Part shown: one piece after another, positions 17,201-26,115 of the stretch
Position numbering within the stretch: the stretch's first letter is position 1
Layout: each line of letters begins with the position of its first letter
Origin: Pseudomonadales bacterium
GTDB taxonomy: Bacteria > Pseudomonadota > Gammaproteobacteria > Pseudomonadales > UBA5518
NCBI GenBank assembly: GCA_022072145.1
Contig: JAJVIG010000007.1
Coordinates: 1 to 64,000 of the forward strand
Reading direction: 5' to 3'
Length of the DNA: 64,000 nucleotides
Notes under the pieces: model-generated
The model's input: the letters and a program-made list of their open reading frames with translations, nothing else
What the model was told of the DNA's origin: nothing
The model's database searches: none
Program-made: the position numbers and the translations under genes

Positions 17201-17650
17201 ATGAGCCGATCCCCCGCACCGTTCTGGAAGACCACGCCGCTTGCACGCATGAACCGCGCCGAATGGGAATCGCTGTGCGACGGCTGCGGCCTGTGCTGCC
17301 TGCAGAAACTCGAGGACGAACACACCGGGCGCATCTACTACACGAACGTCGCCTGCCGCCTGCTCGACCGCCAGAGCGGCCGCTGCAGCGACTATGCCCA
17401 CCGGCGCCTGCGCGTTCCGGATTGCATCGAGCTGACACCGCAGACGATCGTCGACTACCGCTGGCTGCCAGAGACCTGCAGCTACCGGTTGCTGGCCGAA
17501 GGCGAGGAGCTGCCCGCGTGGCATCACCTGGTCTGCGGCGACCGCGACGCCGTGCACCGTGCGGGCGTCTCGCGCGTCGGGCGCATGCTCGGCGAGGACG
17601 AGGTGCGCGACGAGCACCTGGAGGACTACATCATCTTCCGCATCGACTGA
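17201..17650 (+). CDS. YcgN-family cysteine cluster protein
   Basis: A protein of about 149 residues in the YcgN/UPF0260 family, of unknown function, with conserved Cys residues. Visible are [10 protein letters not shown], then [28 protein letters not shown] and [11 protein letters not shown]. The spacing suggests a metal or iron-sulfur site, but this is not proven for the family. An in-frame GTG at 17192 could also be the start; the ATG at 17201 ([10 protein letters not shown]) fits relatives better. It is transcribed away from dnaE2, and a LexA box lies in the shared upstream region. Its stop is 7 bp from the stop of the convergent hydratase gene. Confidence 0.85.
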   Translation: MSRSPAPFWKTTPLARMNRAEWESLCDGCGLCCLQKLEDEHTGRIYYTNVACRLLDRQSGRCSDYAHRRLRVPDCIELTPQTIVDYRWLPETCSYRLLAEGEELPAWHHLVCGDRDAVHRAGVSRVGRMLGEDEVRDEHLEDYIIFRID

Positions 17651-17657
17651 AGCACGT

Positions 17658-18422
17658 TCAGCTCCAGCGCGGCGGACGCTTCTCGGCAAAGGCGGCGAGT
17701 CCCTCGCGCGCGTCCTCGCCCTGGCTGAGGCGCGCGATCATCAACTGCGCGTACTCGAAGCACTCGTGCAGGCTCATGTCCTGCATCGCGTGGAACGCCT
17801 TCTTGCCGAGGCGGATCGCCTGCGGGGAGTTGTCGAGGATGCGCCCGAGCAGCGCAGCGAGCTCGTCGTCGAGGCGCTCGCGCGGGACCACGCGGTTCAG
17901 CAGCCCGTAATCGAGCGCCTCGGCGGCGCCGAAGGACTCCGCGGTGAGCGCCATCTCGAGCAGTCGCCGGCGCGGCACCAGGCGCAGCATGTAACCGAGG
18001 ATCATCAGCGGGAACACGCCCACGCGCACCTCCGGCACACCGAAGCGCGCGTCGTCGGTCGCGATCGCCAGGTCGCACATGCACAGCAGCCCCACGCCAC
18101 CGGCCAGCGCGGCGCCGTTGACGCGCGCGATCAGCGGCTTGTTGCAGGCTTCGGCGGCGCGGAACACCTCGACGAACGGGTGGGTGTCGCCACCGCTGAA
18201 CACGCCGCCGCGCTGCGCCTCGCCGAGATCGGCGCCGGCACAGAACGCGCGTTCGCCCGCGCCGGTGAGCACCACCGCGCGCACGCCGTCGTCGGTGGCG
18301 GCCGCGAGCAGCGCCGCGCGGATTCCCCCGAGCACCCCGGCGTCGATCGCATTGCGTTTCTCCGGCCGGTTGATCGTGATCCACAGCACACGATCGCGTC
18401 GCTCGACAAGCACCGCCGTCAT
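17658..18422 (-). CDS. Enoyl-CoA hydratase/isomerase-family protein
   Basis: This 254-residue crotonase-fold enzyme would act on enoyl-CoA or related thioesters in fatty-acid or side-chain breakdown. The oxyanion-hole segments are GAGERAFCAGADL and NGAALAGGVGLLCMCDLAIA. The second catalytic Glu is kept in GVPEVRVGVFP, but the first (GE in classic hydratases) reads DD, so the reaction may be isomerase-like or otherwise modified. The ATG at 18422 (MTAVLVERRDRVLWITINRP) was chosen over longer frames because the family begins there. It is divergent from an acyl-CoA dehydrogenase gene across a 195-bp spacer, which suggests a shared pathway. Confidence 0.9.
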   Translation of the reverse strand: MTAVLVERRDRVLWITINRPEKRNAIDAGVLGGIRAALLAAATDDGVRAVVLTGAGERAFCAGADLGEAQRGGVFSGGDTHPFVEVFRAAEACNKPLIARVNGAALAGGVGLLCMCDLAIATDDARFGVPEVRVGVFPLMILGYMLRLVPRRRLLEMALTAESFGAAEALDYGLLNRVVPRERLDDELAALLGRILDNSPQAIRLGKKAFHAMQDMSLHECFEYAQLMIARLSQGEDAREGLAAFAEKRPPRWS

Positions 18423-18617
18423 CGACTCATCTCCGCAGGTTGACTCCGGGACATTCGCATCACCCACCGGCGCGCGCAGCGCGCGTGGCCTTCACGCACC
18501 GGTTGCTGCAGCGCACGCTTGACCCTATCGTGGCGCATTCTTGCGCAGCACCCCCGGCAGGGACAAGCGACGGCAGCCGGCGAGGCTGCACGCCGCGCGC
18601 CGCCACAGGAGCAGTCG

Positions 18618-19778
18618 ATGCGTTTCACCGCCGAACACGACGCGATCCGCGCCACCACCGCGCGACTGATCGACACCGAGATCAATCCGCACACCGCCGC
18701 ATGGGAGAGGGCCGGAATCTTTCCGGCGCACCAGGTCTTCCGCAAGCTCGGGGGGCTCGGGCTGCTCGGCATCACGAAGCCGTCCGAGTACGGCGGTCTG
18801 GGGCTCGATTACAGCTACCAGATCGTGTTCGCGGAGGAACTCGGCCGCATCGCCTGCGGAGGCGTCGGCATGGCGATCGGCGTGCAGACCGACATGGCGA
18901 CGCCGGCGCTGGCGCGCTTCGGCAGCGACGAGTTGCGTCGCGAATTCCTCGCGCCGGCGATCAGCGGCGACTACGTCGCCTCGATCGCGGTCAGCGAACC
19001 GGGCGCCGGCTCCGACGTGGCAGCGATCACCACCCGCGCGGTGCGCGACGGCGGCGACTACCTGATCGACGGCAGCAAGATGTGGATCACGAACTCCACC
19101 CAGGCCGACTTCCTCTGCCTGCTCGCAAACACCGGCGACGGCGCACCGCACGCGAACAAGTCGTTGATCGTGGTGCCGACGACTACCCCGGGCGTGAGTT
19201 TCTCGCCGCGGCTCGACAAGCTCGGCATGCGCTCGTCCGACACCGCGCAGGTGTTCCTCGACCGTGTGCGCGTGCCGCAGCGCTACCGCATAGGCGAGGA
19301 GGGCGCCGGCTTCCTGTACCAGATGCTGCAGTTCCAGGAAGAGCGGCTGTACGCCGCCGCCGGCGGACTGAAGACGCTGGAAGCCTGTATCCAGTCGACC
19401 ATCGACTACACGCGTGAACGCAAGGCCTTCGGCCGGCCGATCCTCGACAACCAGGTCGTGCACTACCGGCTCGCGGAACTGCAGACCGAAGTCACTGCGT
19501 TGCGCGCGCTGGTCTACGACGCGGTGGAGGGCTACATCGCCGGCGAGGACGTCACGCTGAAGGCGTCGATGGCGAAGCTGAAGATCGGACGCCTGAGCCG
19601 TGAGGTGAGCGACGCCTGCCTGCAGTACTGGGGCGGCATGGGCTTCATGTGGGACAACCCGGTCGCACGCGCGTACCGCGACACACGCCTCACCTCGATC
19701 GGTGGCGGCGCCGACGAAGTGATGCTGTCGATCATCTGCAAGCAGATGGGCATCCTGCCCGGCCGGAACCGCCCGTAG
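18618..19778 (+). CDS. Acyl-CoA dehydrogenase
   Basis: This 386-residue flavoenzyme puts a double bond between C2 and C3 of an acyl-CoA. The fold is complete: an N-terminal helical part, FAD-binding IAVSEPGAGSDVAAI and KMWITNSTQAD, and a C-terminal RERKAFGRPILDNQ. The classical catalytic Glu near the C-terminus is missing (IGGGADEV). A Glu lies 13 residues before RKAFG (KTLEACIQ), the alternative position used by long-chain and isovaleryl-CoA dehydrogenases. Branched or long-chain substrates are therefore more likely (inference). AGGAG stands 8 bases before the ATG. Its TAG stop lies in the head of a REP element. Confidence 0.93.
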   Translation: MRFTAEHDAIRATTARLIDTEINPHTAAWERAGIFPAHQVFRKLGGLGLLGITKPSEYGGLGLDYSYQIVFAEELGRIACGGVGMAIGVQTDMATPALARFGSDELRREFLAPAISGDYVASIAVSEPGAGSDVAAITTRAVRDGGDYLIDGSKMWITNSTQADFLCLLANTGDGAPHANKSLIVVPTTTPGVSFSPRLDKLGMRSSDTAQVFLDRVRVPQRYRIGEEGAGFLYQMLQFQEERLYAAAGGLKTLEACIQSTIDYTRERKAFGRPILDNQVVHYRLAELQTEVTALRALVYDAVEGYIAGEDVTLKASMAKLKIGRLSREVSDACLQYWGGMGFMWDNPVARAYRDTRLTSIGGGADEVMLSIICKQMGILPGRNRP

Positions 19779-19866
19779 ATCCGGGCTGTGCCCGGACGTG
19801 CTCGGCCGCAGGTCCGGGCTGCGCCCGGACATTCACGGCACATTGTCCGGCGCAGGCCGAACCTAC
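19779..19866. repeat. REP palindromes between convergent genes
   Basis: Three related palindromes occur: ATCCGGGCTGTGCCCGGAC (19779-19797), GTCCGGGCTGCGCCCGGAC, and an inverted, imperfect copy ending ccgaacctac at 19866. The GTAG head of the first supplies the acyl-CoA dehydrogenase stop. The GTAG head of the inverted copy supplies the DUF1214 gene stop. They may also act as a two-way terminator. Confidence 0.8.
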
Positions 19867-21086
19867 GTGAGGCCGGTGAATTTCACCACGCGCGCGCGGG
19901 GCGTGGCGACTTCGGCTGTGGCGAGCAGGAAACGCCAGTACATCAGGCCGCTCGCGCGCCCCTCGGTGTCCAGCCAGTTCGGCAGCCCCGGATCGCGGTG
20001 CGCGACGACGATGCGGTAACTGCCGCCGTCACCGAGCGTCATCTGCGCGCGATTCAGCGACACGCGCCGGCGCGTGTAGTCGAAGCTCTGCATGTAGCGG
20101 TTCCACAGCACCACGTTCGCGAAGCGGCATGGCGGCAACTCGCCCTCGATCAGCAACGCGTCGTCGGGCATCAGCACGAACGGCGCCGCGCAGTAATGCG
20201 CGTGCAGGTTGCCGTAACCGGTCTCGCTGGTCCAGCGTTGCGGGGGAGTGAAGCGGTTCGGCACCGTCGAGAACCACGCCGGACGCGCCTCGGCCGAGGC
20301 CGCGCTGCCCAGCGTCAGGTGCATCATCGCGCGCACGAAACGCGCCACGTCGCCGATCCGGCGCGCGATCTCCGCATCGTCCGGAGCCTTGGCCGGCGGC
20401 ACGGGGTCCAGCGGCTCGATGGTCAGCGGGATCTCGAAACCGCGACGGTTCGCGACGTAGTCACGGCTCTCGAAATAATGCCGCGTGGTGATCTGCCCCG
20501 AATCGGCAGCGAGCGGCAACCAGTTTCCGCGGGCAGGGCGGGTGGCCGAGGCGATGATCTCGAAGCTGCCGTCGACCGCCACTTCCATCCCGGTGTCGTC
20601 GAGCGCGGCCGTCGACCGTCCGGCGGCCGCACCCGCCGCGCTGCCGCCCTCGACCGTGAACGAGGTGAAGGTCGCACCGGCAAGGTTGCCGCGGATCCGG
20701 TAGCCGCGATCGCCGCGCACCGGCGTGAAGTAGTAGAGCGCGTCCGGGTTGTCGCCGAGCAGCTTGCGCGTCGGCGCCTGGTACGCTGTCCACACCGGGC
20801 GCTCGGGGTCGGCCTCGAGCCAGAAGTCGAGCGCGGTGTTCAGCAGATGCAGCAACAGCCGCTGGCCCTCGGCAAGGTCCTCGACCCGCGTGATCCCGTA
20901 GCGTGGCGACAGGTACTCGGCCTGCACCGCCGCCAGTTCCTGCAGCAGTCCGGTGAATGCGTCGGCGGCAGCGCTGCCGCTGGCATTGGCCATCGCCAGC
21001 GGCGCCGCGCCGGCGCTCGCGGAAGCCAGCAACGCCGACGCCCCGCCGAGCGTCGCACTGCCCAACACGAATTCGCGTCGATCCAT
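19863..21086 (-). CDS. DUF1214 domain-containing exported protein (Tat signal)
   Basis: This 407-residue protein has an N-terminal twin-arginine-type signal (MDRREFVLGSATLGGASALLASASAGA), so a folded periplasmic protein is likely. The C-terminal ~150 residues match DUF1214 (for example WNRYMQSFDY and MTLGDGGSYRIVVAHRDPG). DUF1214 proteins occur with DUF1254 in many environmental bacteria; their function is unknown. The upstream part is less conserved. The ATG at 21086 sits right before the signal; the longer frame was rejected because it would bury it. The stop codon comes from a REP element. A TATAAT-like hexamer lies at 21122-21127 in the divergent spacer, without a clear -35 box. Confidence 0.82.
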   Translation of the reverse strand: MDRREFVLGSATLGGASALLASASAGAAPLAMANASGSAAADAFTGLLQELAAVQAEYLSPRYGITRVEDLAEGQRLLLHLLNTALDFWLEADPERPVWTAYQAPTRKLLGDNPDALYYFTPVRGDRGYRIRGNLAGATFTSFTVEGGSAAGAAAGRSTAALDDTGMEVAVDGSFEIIASATRPARGNWLPLAADSGQITTRHYFESRDYVANRRGFEIPLTIEPLDPVPPAKAPDDAEIARRIGDVARFVRAMMHLTLGSAASAEARPAWFSTVPNRFTPPQRWTSETGYGNLHAHYCAAPFVLMPDDALLIEGELPPCRFANVVLWNRYMQSFDYTRRRVSLNRAQMTLGDGGSYRIVVAHRDPGLPNWLDTEGRASGLMYWRFLLATAEVATPRARVVKFTGLT

Positions 21087-21168
21087 TGGTTGTTCTCCTG
21101 CGGATCCGGCGTGGCTGTCACTATAATGCGCCCGGACCGGTTCCGATACACGACGAGCACGCCACCCC

Positions 21169-22560
21169 ATGTCCGCCACTCCCGCCGCCGTCGCACGCAG
21201 CCTGCGCGAAATGCTCGGCGCCGACGGCGTGCTCGACGATCCGCAGGCGGCTGCGCGTTACGGCACCGACCGCACCGCGCTGGCGCCCCCCGATCCGGTC
21301 TGCGTGGCGCTCCCGCGCACTCCCGGGGAGGTGCGCGCGATCGTCGGTCTCGCGCGCCGTGCACGCTGGTCTCTGGTGCCCTCGGGAGGGCGCACCGGAT
21401 TGAGCGGCGGCGCGCTCGCCGCGCACGGCGAGATCGTGGTGTCGCTGGAACGCATGAACGGTCTGCTCGCGATCGATCCCGTGGAACGCAGCATCACCGT
21501 CGAGGCGGGCATGATCACCGCCGATGTGCAGCACCACGCCGCCGCAGCGGGCCTGTTCTACGGCGTGGATTTCGCGTCCGCGGGATCGAGCCAGATCGGA
21601 GGCAATGTCGCGACCAATGCCGGCGGCATCCGCGTGATCCGCTACGGCATGACGCGCGAGCAGGTACGCGGCCTGGGCGTGGTCGACGGTCGCGGCGAGG
21701 CCATGGAACTGAATCGTGGCCTGGTGAAGAACAACACCGGACTCGACCTGCGCCACCTGTTCGTCGGCTCCGAGGGAATCCTGGGCATCGTGACCACCGT
21801 GACGCTGGCGTTGCATCCTCCACCGGGTGCGCCGGCCGTGATGCTGCTCGCGGTACCCGACTTTGCCTCGATCCTGGAGGTGCTGCACACGATCCGCTCC
21901 GCGCTGGCGCCGAACGCCTTCGAGTTCTTCGGCCACAACGGCCTGCTGCGCGTGCAGCAGGCGCTGGGGGTGCGCCCGCCGCTCGCGGTGGCGGCCCCGT
22001 TCTACGTGCTGCTCGAGTTCGATGAGCAGGACCAGCGCGAATCCGCGCTCGCGGCGCTCGATCGCCTGGTCGACGCGGGTCGCGTGCTCGACGGCGTGCT
22101 CTCGCAGACACTGGCGCAGGCGCAGGAGTTGTGGCGGCTGCGCGAGGCGATGTCGGAGACGCTCGCACGCTGGCGCCCATGGAAGAACGATATCGCGCTG
22201 CGCGTGCCGCAGCTGCCCGCGTTCGTCGAACGTGCGCAGGCGCTGGTCGAGCGCGAGTACGCAGGGCTGGAAGTGGTGTGGTACGGACACATCGGCGACG
22301 GCAACCTGCACCTGAACGTGCTGCGGCCGGAGGATGCCGACAACGCCGGATTCGCAGCCCTGTGCTCCGCGGGTTCGCAGCGGATCGCGGAACTGGTGGC
22401 CGGCTGCGGCGGCAGCGTCTCGGCCGAACACGGCATCGGTCTGCTGAAGAAGGGCCTGCTCGCGTACTCGCGCAGCGCGGCGGAAATCGCGGCGATGCGC
22501 GCGATCAAGCGCGTGTTCGACCCGGCGGGAATCATGAACCCCGGCAAGGTCTTCGACTGA
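21169..22560 (+). CDS. FAD-binding oxidoreductase (GlcD/D-2-hydroxyglutarate dehydrogenase type)
   Basis: This 463-residue flavoprotein oxidises a D-2-hydroxy acid and passes electrons to a membrane or flavoprotein acceptor. The PCMH-type FAD domain includes PSGGRTGLSGGA, SIGGNVATNAGGIRVIRYG and HLFVGSEGILGIVT. The C-terminal domain has GHIGDGNLHLNVL and SAEHGIGLLKKG, which bind metal and substrate in this family. The length is typical. Substrates could be glycolate, lactate, 2-hydroxyglutarate or a related acid; sequence alone does not decide. It is divergent from the DUF1214 gene and followed closely by a glycosyltransferase gene that is probably unrelated in function. Confidence 0.9.
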   Translation: MSATPAAVARSLREMLGADGVLDDPQAAARYGTDRTALAPPDPVCVALPRTPGEVRAIVGLARRARWSLVPSGGRTGLSGGALAAHGEIVVSLERMNGLLAIDPVERSITVEAGMITADVQHHAAAAGLFYGVDFASAGSSQIGGNVATNAGGIRVIRYGMTREQVRGLGVVDGRGEAMELNRGLVKNNTGLDLRHLFVGSEGILGIVTTVTLALHPPPGAPAVMLLAVPDFASILEVLHTIRSALAPNAFEFFGHNGLLRVQQALGVRPPLAVAAPFYVLLEFDEQDQRESALAALDRLVDAGRVLDGVLSQTLAQAQELWRLREAMSETLARWRPWKNDIALRVPQLPAFVERAQALVEREYAGLEVVWYGHIGDGNLHLNVLRPEDADNAGFAALCSAGSQRIAELVAGCGGSVSAEHGIGLLKKGLLAYSRSAAEIAAMRAIKRVFDPAGIMNPGKVFD

Positions 22561-22584
22561 CCGGCCACGACGGAGCGCGGGTGG

Positions 22585-23481
22585 ATGGGGTTGTTGCGGT
22601 TTCTGAGGCCCGGGATAGGGCAACTCGCGACGCACGCGCCGCGTCCGCCGGCGCTGCCCGGGGGCGGGGGCGGGTTGCCAGCCGGCGCGGCGCCGATACC
22701 GCTGATCTCGGTCGTGATCCCTTCGTTCAACCAGGGCGCCTTCATCGAGGCGACGTTGCGTTCTCTGATCGAGCAGCGCTATCCACGCCTCGAACTGATC
22801 GTCGTCGATGGCGGCTCGACCGACGGCACGCTCGCGGTGATCCGCCGCTACGAACACCAGCTCGCCTGGTGGGTGAGCGAGCCCGACGGGGGGCAGACGG
22901 CCGCGCTCAACAAGGGCTTCGCGCGCGCGACGGGCGATATCATGGCGTGGCTCAATTCCGACGATCTGGCCGCGCCCGGCGCGCTGCACCGCGTCGCCTG
23001 CCATTTCCTCGAACACCCGTCCTGTCAGGTCGTGTACGGAAACCGCATCCTTATCGACGACACCGGCATGGAAGTCGGGCGCTGGACGATTCCGTACCAC
23101 TCGCCACGCGTACTGCGCTGGGCCGATTACGTCCCGCAGGAAACGCTGTACTGGCGGCGCGCGGCGTGGGAGCGGGTCGGCGCCCGGCTCGACGAGCGCT
23201 TCCGCTTTGCGATGGACTGGGACCTGGTGCTGCGTTTCTCGGCCGCAGGGCTGGAGGTACGCCACATCCCGGCCTTCCTGGGCCTGTTCCGCGTGCACCG
23301 CGAGCAGAAAACCTCCAGCCAGCTGGCGGGTGTCGGGTTCGAGGAAATGCACGTGCTGCGCGAACGCTGCCTCGGTCATCGCCCGAGCCGCGCCGCCGTG
23401 CGCTGGCACACGGCCCCGTACCTGGTACTCGCGCGGGCGCGCGAACTCGTCGATCGCATCGGGAGGCGAGGTGGAACCTGA
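22585..23481 (+). CDS. Family 2 glycosyltransferase
   Basis: This 298-residue GT-A glycosyltransferase carries ISVVIPSFNQGAFIEATLRSL at the nucleotide site, VVDGGSTDGT, and the metal-binding NSDD (DxD equivalent). The acceptor region has PQETLYWRRAAWERVG. There are no transmembrane helices, so it is probably cytoplasmic or peripheral. The first 35 residues are Pro/Gly-rich and not conserved. It would add a sugar to a cell-surface glycan; neither donor nor acceptor can be read from the sequence. It overlaps the following MFS gene by 11 bp, which suggests co-translation, though no other glycan genes are near. Confidence 0.88.
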   Translation: MGLLRFLRPGIGQLATHAPRPPALPGGGGGLPAGAAPIPLISVVIPSFNQGAFIEATLRSLIEQRYPRLELIVVDGGSTDGTLAVIRRYEHQLAWWVSEPDGGQTAALNKGFARATGDIMAWLNSDDLAAPGALHRVACHFLEHPSCQVVYGNRILIDDTGMEVGRWTIPYHSPRVLRWADYVPQETLYWRRAAWERVGARLDERFRFAMDWDLVLRFSAAGLEVRHIPAFLGLFRVHREQKTSSQLAGVGFEEMHVLRERCLGHRPSRAAVRWHTAPYLVLARARELVDRIGRRGGT

Positions 23482-24712
23482 CTCCGCGCAAGACGAGCAA
23501 GCACGCGCGACAGCAGCGAAGCGCGCCCCGTCGCGCTGGCCGGTGGTGGCCGGCGCGATGCTGGCGCAGATGTTCACCATCGGCTTCTACAGCTACGCAT
23601 TCAGTTTCCTGGTCCTGCCGCTGCAGGCGGAATTCGGCGCCACGCGTGCCGAAGTGATGTACGCGATGACCGCTTCCACGCTGGCGGGCTTCCTGCTCGC
23701 ACCGCTGCTCGGCGCGCTGGTCGATCGCCACCCGCCGCGCCGGCTGATGTGCGCCGCCACGCTGGTCTACGCCGGCGGCCTGTGGCTGCTGTCGGCGAGT
23801 CCGGACATCGGGGCGTTCATCGCGGTATTCGCGCTCACGATGGCGCTGCCGAACAATCTGCTCGGGGTGCTGCTCATCAATCCGCTGGTGTCGCGCTGTT
23901 TCGTCGCCACGCGCGGCCGCGCGCTCGGCATCGCCGCGCTCGGACCTTCGCTGGGCGGCTTCCTGGCGCCGCCGTCGTTCGTGTACCTGCTCGAGCATTT
24001 CGGCTGGCGCGGCGGATTGCAGATCTACGCCGCGGCGCTGCTGCTGGTGCTGCTGCCCGTGCTGTGGCTGGCGATCCGCGGCGTGCCGTGCCCGGATGCC
24101 CGGGCACGCTCGACGACGCCCGGGAAAAACGCCGGCAACGGATTCGCCGCGATCCTCGCCCGGCGCGAATACTGGCTGATCGGGATTCCGGTCGGACTGT
24201 CCTTCTGCACGATCGCGGGGGTACTCGCGAACTTCACGCCCTACCTGGTCAGCGTCGGGTTGCCGGTCGGCGACGCCGGCCGCCTGCTGATCGCCTCTCC
24301 GGTGGGCGGAGTGATCGGCAAGCTGCTGTTCGGCCACGCGGCCGATCGCCTCGACAAGAAGAGATTGCTGCTGACCGCACTGCTGCTGATGCTCGGCGGC
24401 GTCACGCTGCTCGCGCTGGTCCCCTCGCACGCAGGGGTACTCTGCGCGATGCTCGCGATCGGCATGGCGAGCGGCGCGACCTCGCCGACCTGGGGCGCCT
24501 TGCTGCCGCAGGTGTTCGGCCTGGCCGCTTACGGGCGCGTGATGGGCGCGATGTCGCCGCTGATCACGCTGCTGGTCACCGGCGGATTCGCGCTGGCCGG
24601 TATCAGTTTCGATGCGACGGGCAGCTACCTGACGATGCTGTGGTCCTTCGCCGCGGCGCTGGCCGTCGGTGCGCTGTTGCTGGCCGCGCTGGACTTGCGC
24701 CCGCGCGGCTGA
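23471..24712 (+). CDS. MFS transporter
   Basis: This 413-residue major facilitator has about 12 hydrophobic helices and the typical loop between helices 2 and 3 (GALVDRHPPRRLM). The second half repeats the pattern (GHAADRLDKKRLLL). The start is a GTG at 23471 with GGGAGG just upstream, inside the end of the glycosyltransferase gene. Family members of this kind carry organic acids or small aromatics, but the substrate here is unknown. The next gene, an SDR, is 57 bp downstream on the same strand, and a transport-plus-oxidation unit is possible (inference). Confidence 0.9.
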   Translation: MEPDSAQDEQARATAAKRAPSRWPVVAGAMLAQMFTIGFYSYAFSFLVLPLQAEFGATRAEVMYAMTASTLAGFLLAPLLGALVDRHPPRRLMCAATLVYAGGLWLLSASPDIGAFIAVFALTMALPNNLLGVLLINPLVSRCFVATRGRALGIAALGPSLGGFLAPPSFVYLLEHFGWRGGLQIYAAALLLVLLPVLWLAIRGVPCPDARARSTTPGKNAGNGFAAILARREYWLIGIPVGLSFCTIAGVLANFTPYLVSVGLPVGDAGRLLIASPVGGVIGKLLFGHAADRLDKKRLLLTALLLMLGGVTLLALVPSHAGVLCAMLAIGMASGATSPTWGALLPQVFGLAAYGRVMGAMSPLITLLVTGGFALAGISFDATGSYLTMLWSFAAALAVGALLLAALDLRPRG

Positions 24713-24769
24713 GGATCCACGCTCGGCGAACCGCGCGGCGCGCCACTGGTGGACGGGAGGAATGCTCGC

Positions 24770-25525
24770 ATGACACGTTTCCGTGACCGGCTCGCGGTGA
24801 TCACCGGTGCTGCCTCCGGACTGGGACGCGCGACCGCCGTGCGCCTGGCCGGGGAGGGCGCCCGCCTCGCGCTGATCGATATCGATGCGCAGGCGGGGGA
24901 GGCGGCGGCGGCCGGGATCCGCGCCGGCGGTGCAACGGCGAGTTTCCACCGGGTCGATATCGGGCGCTGGGAGTCGGTCGAGCCGGCGATCGCGGCGGTG
25001 ACAGCCACGATGGGTGCCCCCGACGTACTCGTGAACTGCGCCGGCATCGGTCATTTCGCGCGCAGCGAGTGCGAGACCCAGCAGCACTGGGAACGCATCC
25101 TGAACGTGAACCTGACCGGCACCTTCCTGATGTGCCGGGGCGTGCTGCCGGCAATGCTCGCGGCAGGGCGCGGCGTGATCGTCAACGTGGCGTCGAACTC
25201 CGGGCTGCTGGGCCAGCCGTACGCGGCGGCCTACTGCGCCTCCAAGGGTGGCGTGATCAACCTGACGCGCGCGCTGGCCGTCGAGTACCGTTCGCGCGGC
25301 ATCCGCGTGAACGCCATCGCACCGGGCGGCATGCGCACGCCGATGCTTTCCTCCTGGGCCCTGCCCGAGGGAGCGCGCATCGAGGAGTTCGCGCAGGGAA
25401 CCTCGCCGCTGGGTTACGCGGAACCCGACGAGATCGCCGGTCTGATCGCCTTCGTGGCGTCCGACGAAGGCCGCTACATGGTCGGGCAGATCGTCGCGAT
25501 GGACGGCGGCATCACCTGCGGCTGA
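24770..25525 (+). CDS. SDR-family NAD(P)-dependent oxidoreductase
   Basis: This 251-residue classical short-chain dehydrogenase has cofactor motif TGAASGLGR, the Asp after the second strand (LIDIDAQ) favouring NAD, NCAG, catalytic Ser in NVASNSGL, and YCASK. It would oxidise an alcohol or reduce a ketone. The ATG at 24770 was chosen because GGGAGG lies about 10 bases upstream. Its TGA stop directly abuts the stop of the convergent SnoaL-like gene (TGATCA). Confidence 0.92.
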   Translation: MTRFRDRLAVITGAASGLGRATAVRLAGEGARLALIDIDAQAGEAAAAGIRAGGATASFHRVDIGRWESVEPAIAAVTATMGAPDVLVNCAGIGHFARSECETQQHWERILNVNLTGTFLMCRGVLPAMLAAGRGVIVNVASNSGLLGQPYAAAYCASKGGVINLTRALAVEYRSRGIRVNAIAPGGMRTPMLSSWALPEGARIEEFAQGTSPLGYAEPDEIAGLIAFVASDEGRYMVGQIVAMDGGITCG

Positions 25526-26008
25526 TCACTGTCCGAAGCGATCGCCGTCGACGCCCCACCACGGCAGATGCTCGGGCACCGATCCGCTCCACCAGACGAT
25601 GCCGCCCGACAGTCGCGCGACGCGCCAGCCCGCCGGGGTGCGCACGAAATCGGCGTGGTAGTAGCCGCCGTCGCTGACGATGCGTTCCTCGCCGCCGCCG
25701 GCCGTGATCATCTGCGTGAACACGTAGAATCGCGAACGCGCCCGGTCACCGTCGACATCGGTCGCGAAGTTCGACAGGTAGTGCTGGCACGCCGTGAAGC
25801 CGGACATCGCGGCCGAGAGCCACACGCCGATCGCGGGCCAGGTGTCGCGCACGCCGCCGTTGGCGAGGAAATCGACCACGGCGCCGTCCTCGAACACCTC
25901 GTCGAGCACTTCCCAGCGCTTGGCATCGACGGCGTACGCATAGCGCGCCATCAGGTCCTGGATCGCGACCCGATCGGCGGCGATCCGCAGTTCCGGCGGG
26001 TAATTCAT
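25526..26008 (-). CDS. SnoaL-like/NTF2-family protein
   Basis: This 160-residue alpha+beta barrel protein of the SnoaL/NTF2 superfamily contains the typical IQDLMARYAYAVDAKRWEVLDEVFEDGAVVDF and HYLSNFATDVDGDRARSRFYV. Members include small-ring hydratases, isomerases and dehydratases, and non-catalytic binders. Catalytic residues are not fixed across the family, so no reaction is assigned. The ATG at 26008 begins right at the domain. It is divergent from the AlkP-superfamily gene across a 107-bp spacer containing gataat at 26071. It may belong with the neighbouring oxidoreductases in a catabolic group. Confidence 0.85.
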   Translation of the reverse strand: MNYPPELRIAADRVAIQDLMARYAYAVDAKRWEVLDEVFEDGAVVDFLANGGVRDTWPAIGVWLSAAMSGFTACQHYLSNFATDVDGDRARSRFYVFTQMITAGGGEERIVSDGGYYHADFVRTPAGWRVARLSGGIVWWSGSVPEHLPWWGVDGDRFGQ

Positions 26009-26115
26009 CGTTGTCCTCCCGGGCGCGCGACGCGGCCGGTCAGGCTGGCCGGCACGATGCGCCCGACGGTGATAATGTACCAGCCCATGCCAGCGCGCCA
26101 CCGGGAGGCATCGCG

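Noticed and set aside
17103-17438. N-terminal extension of DnaE2
   Set aside because: The frame stays open, but the added sequence is Arg/Ser-rich with no family match, and it would span the LexA operator.
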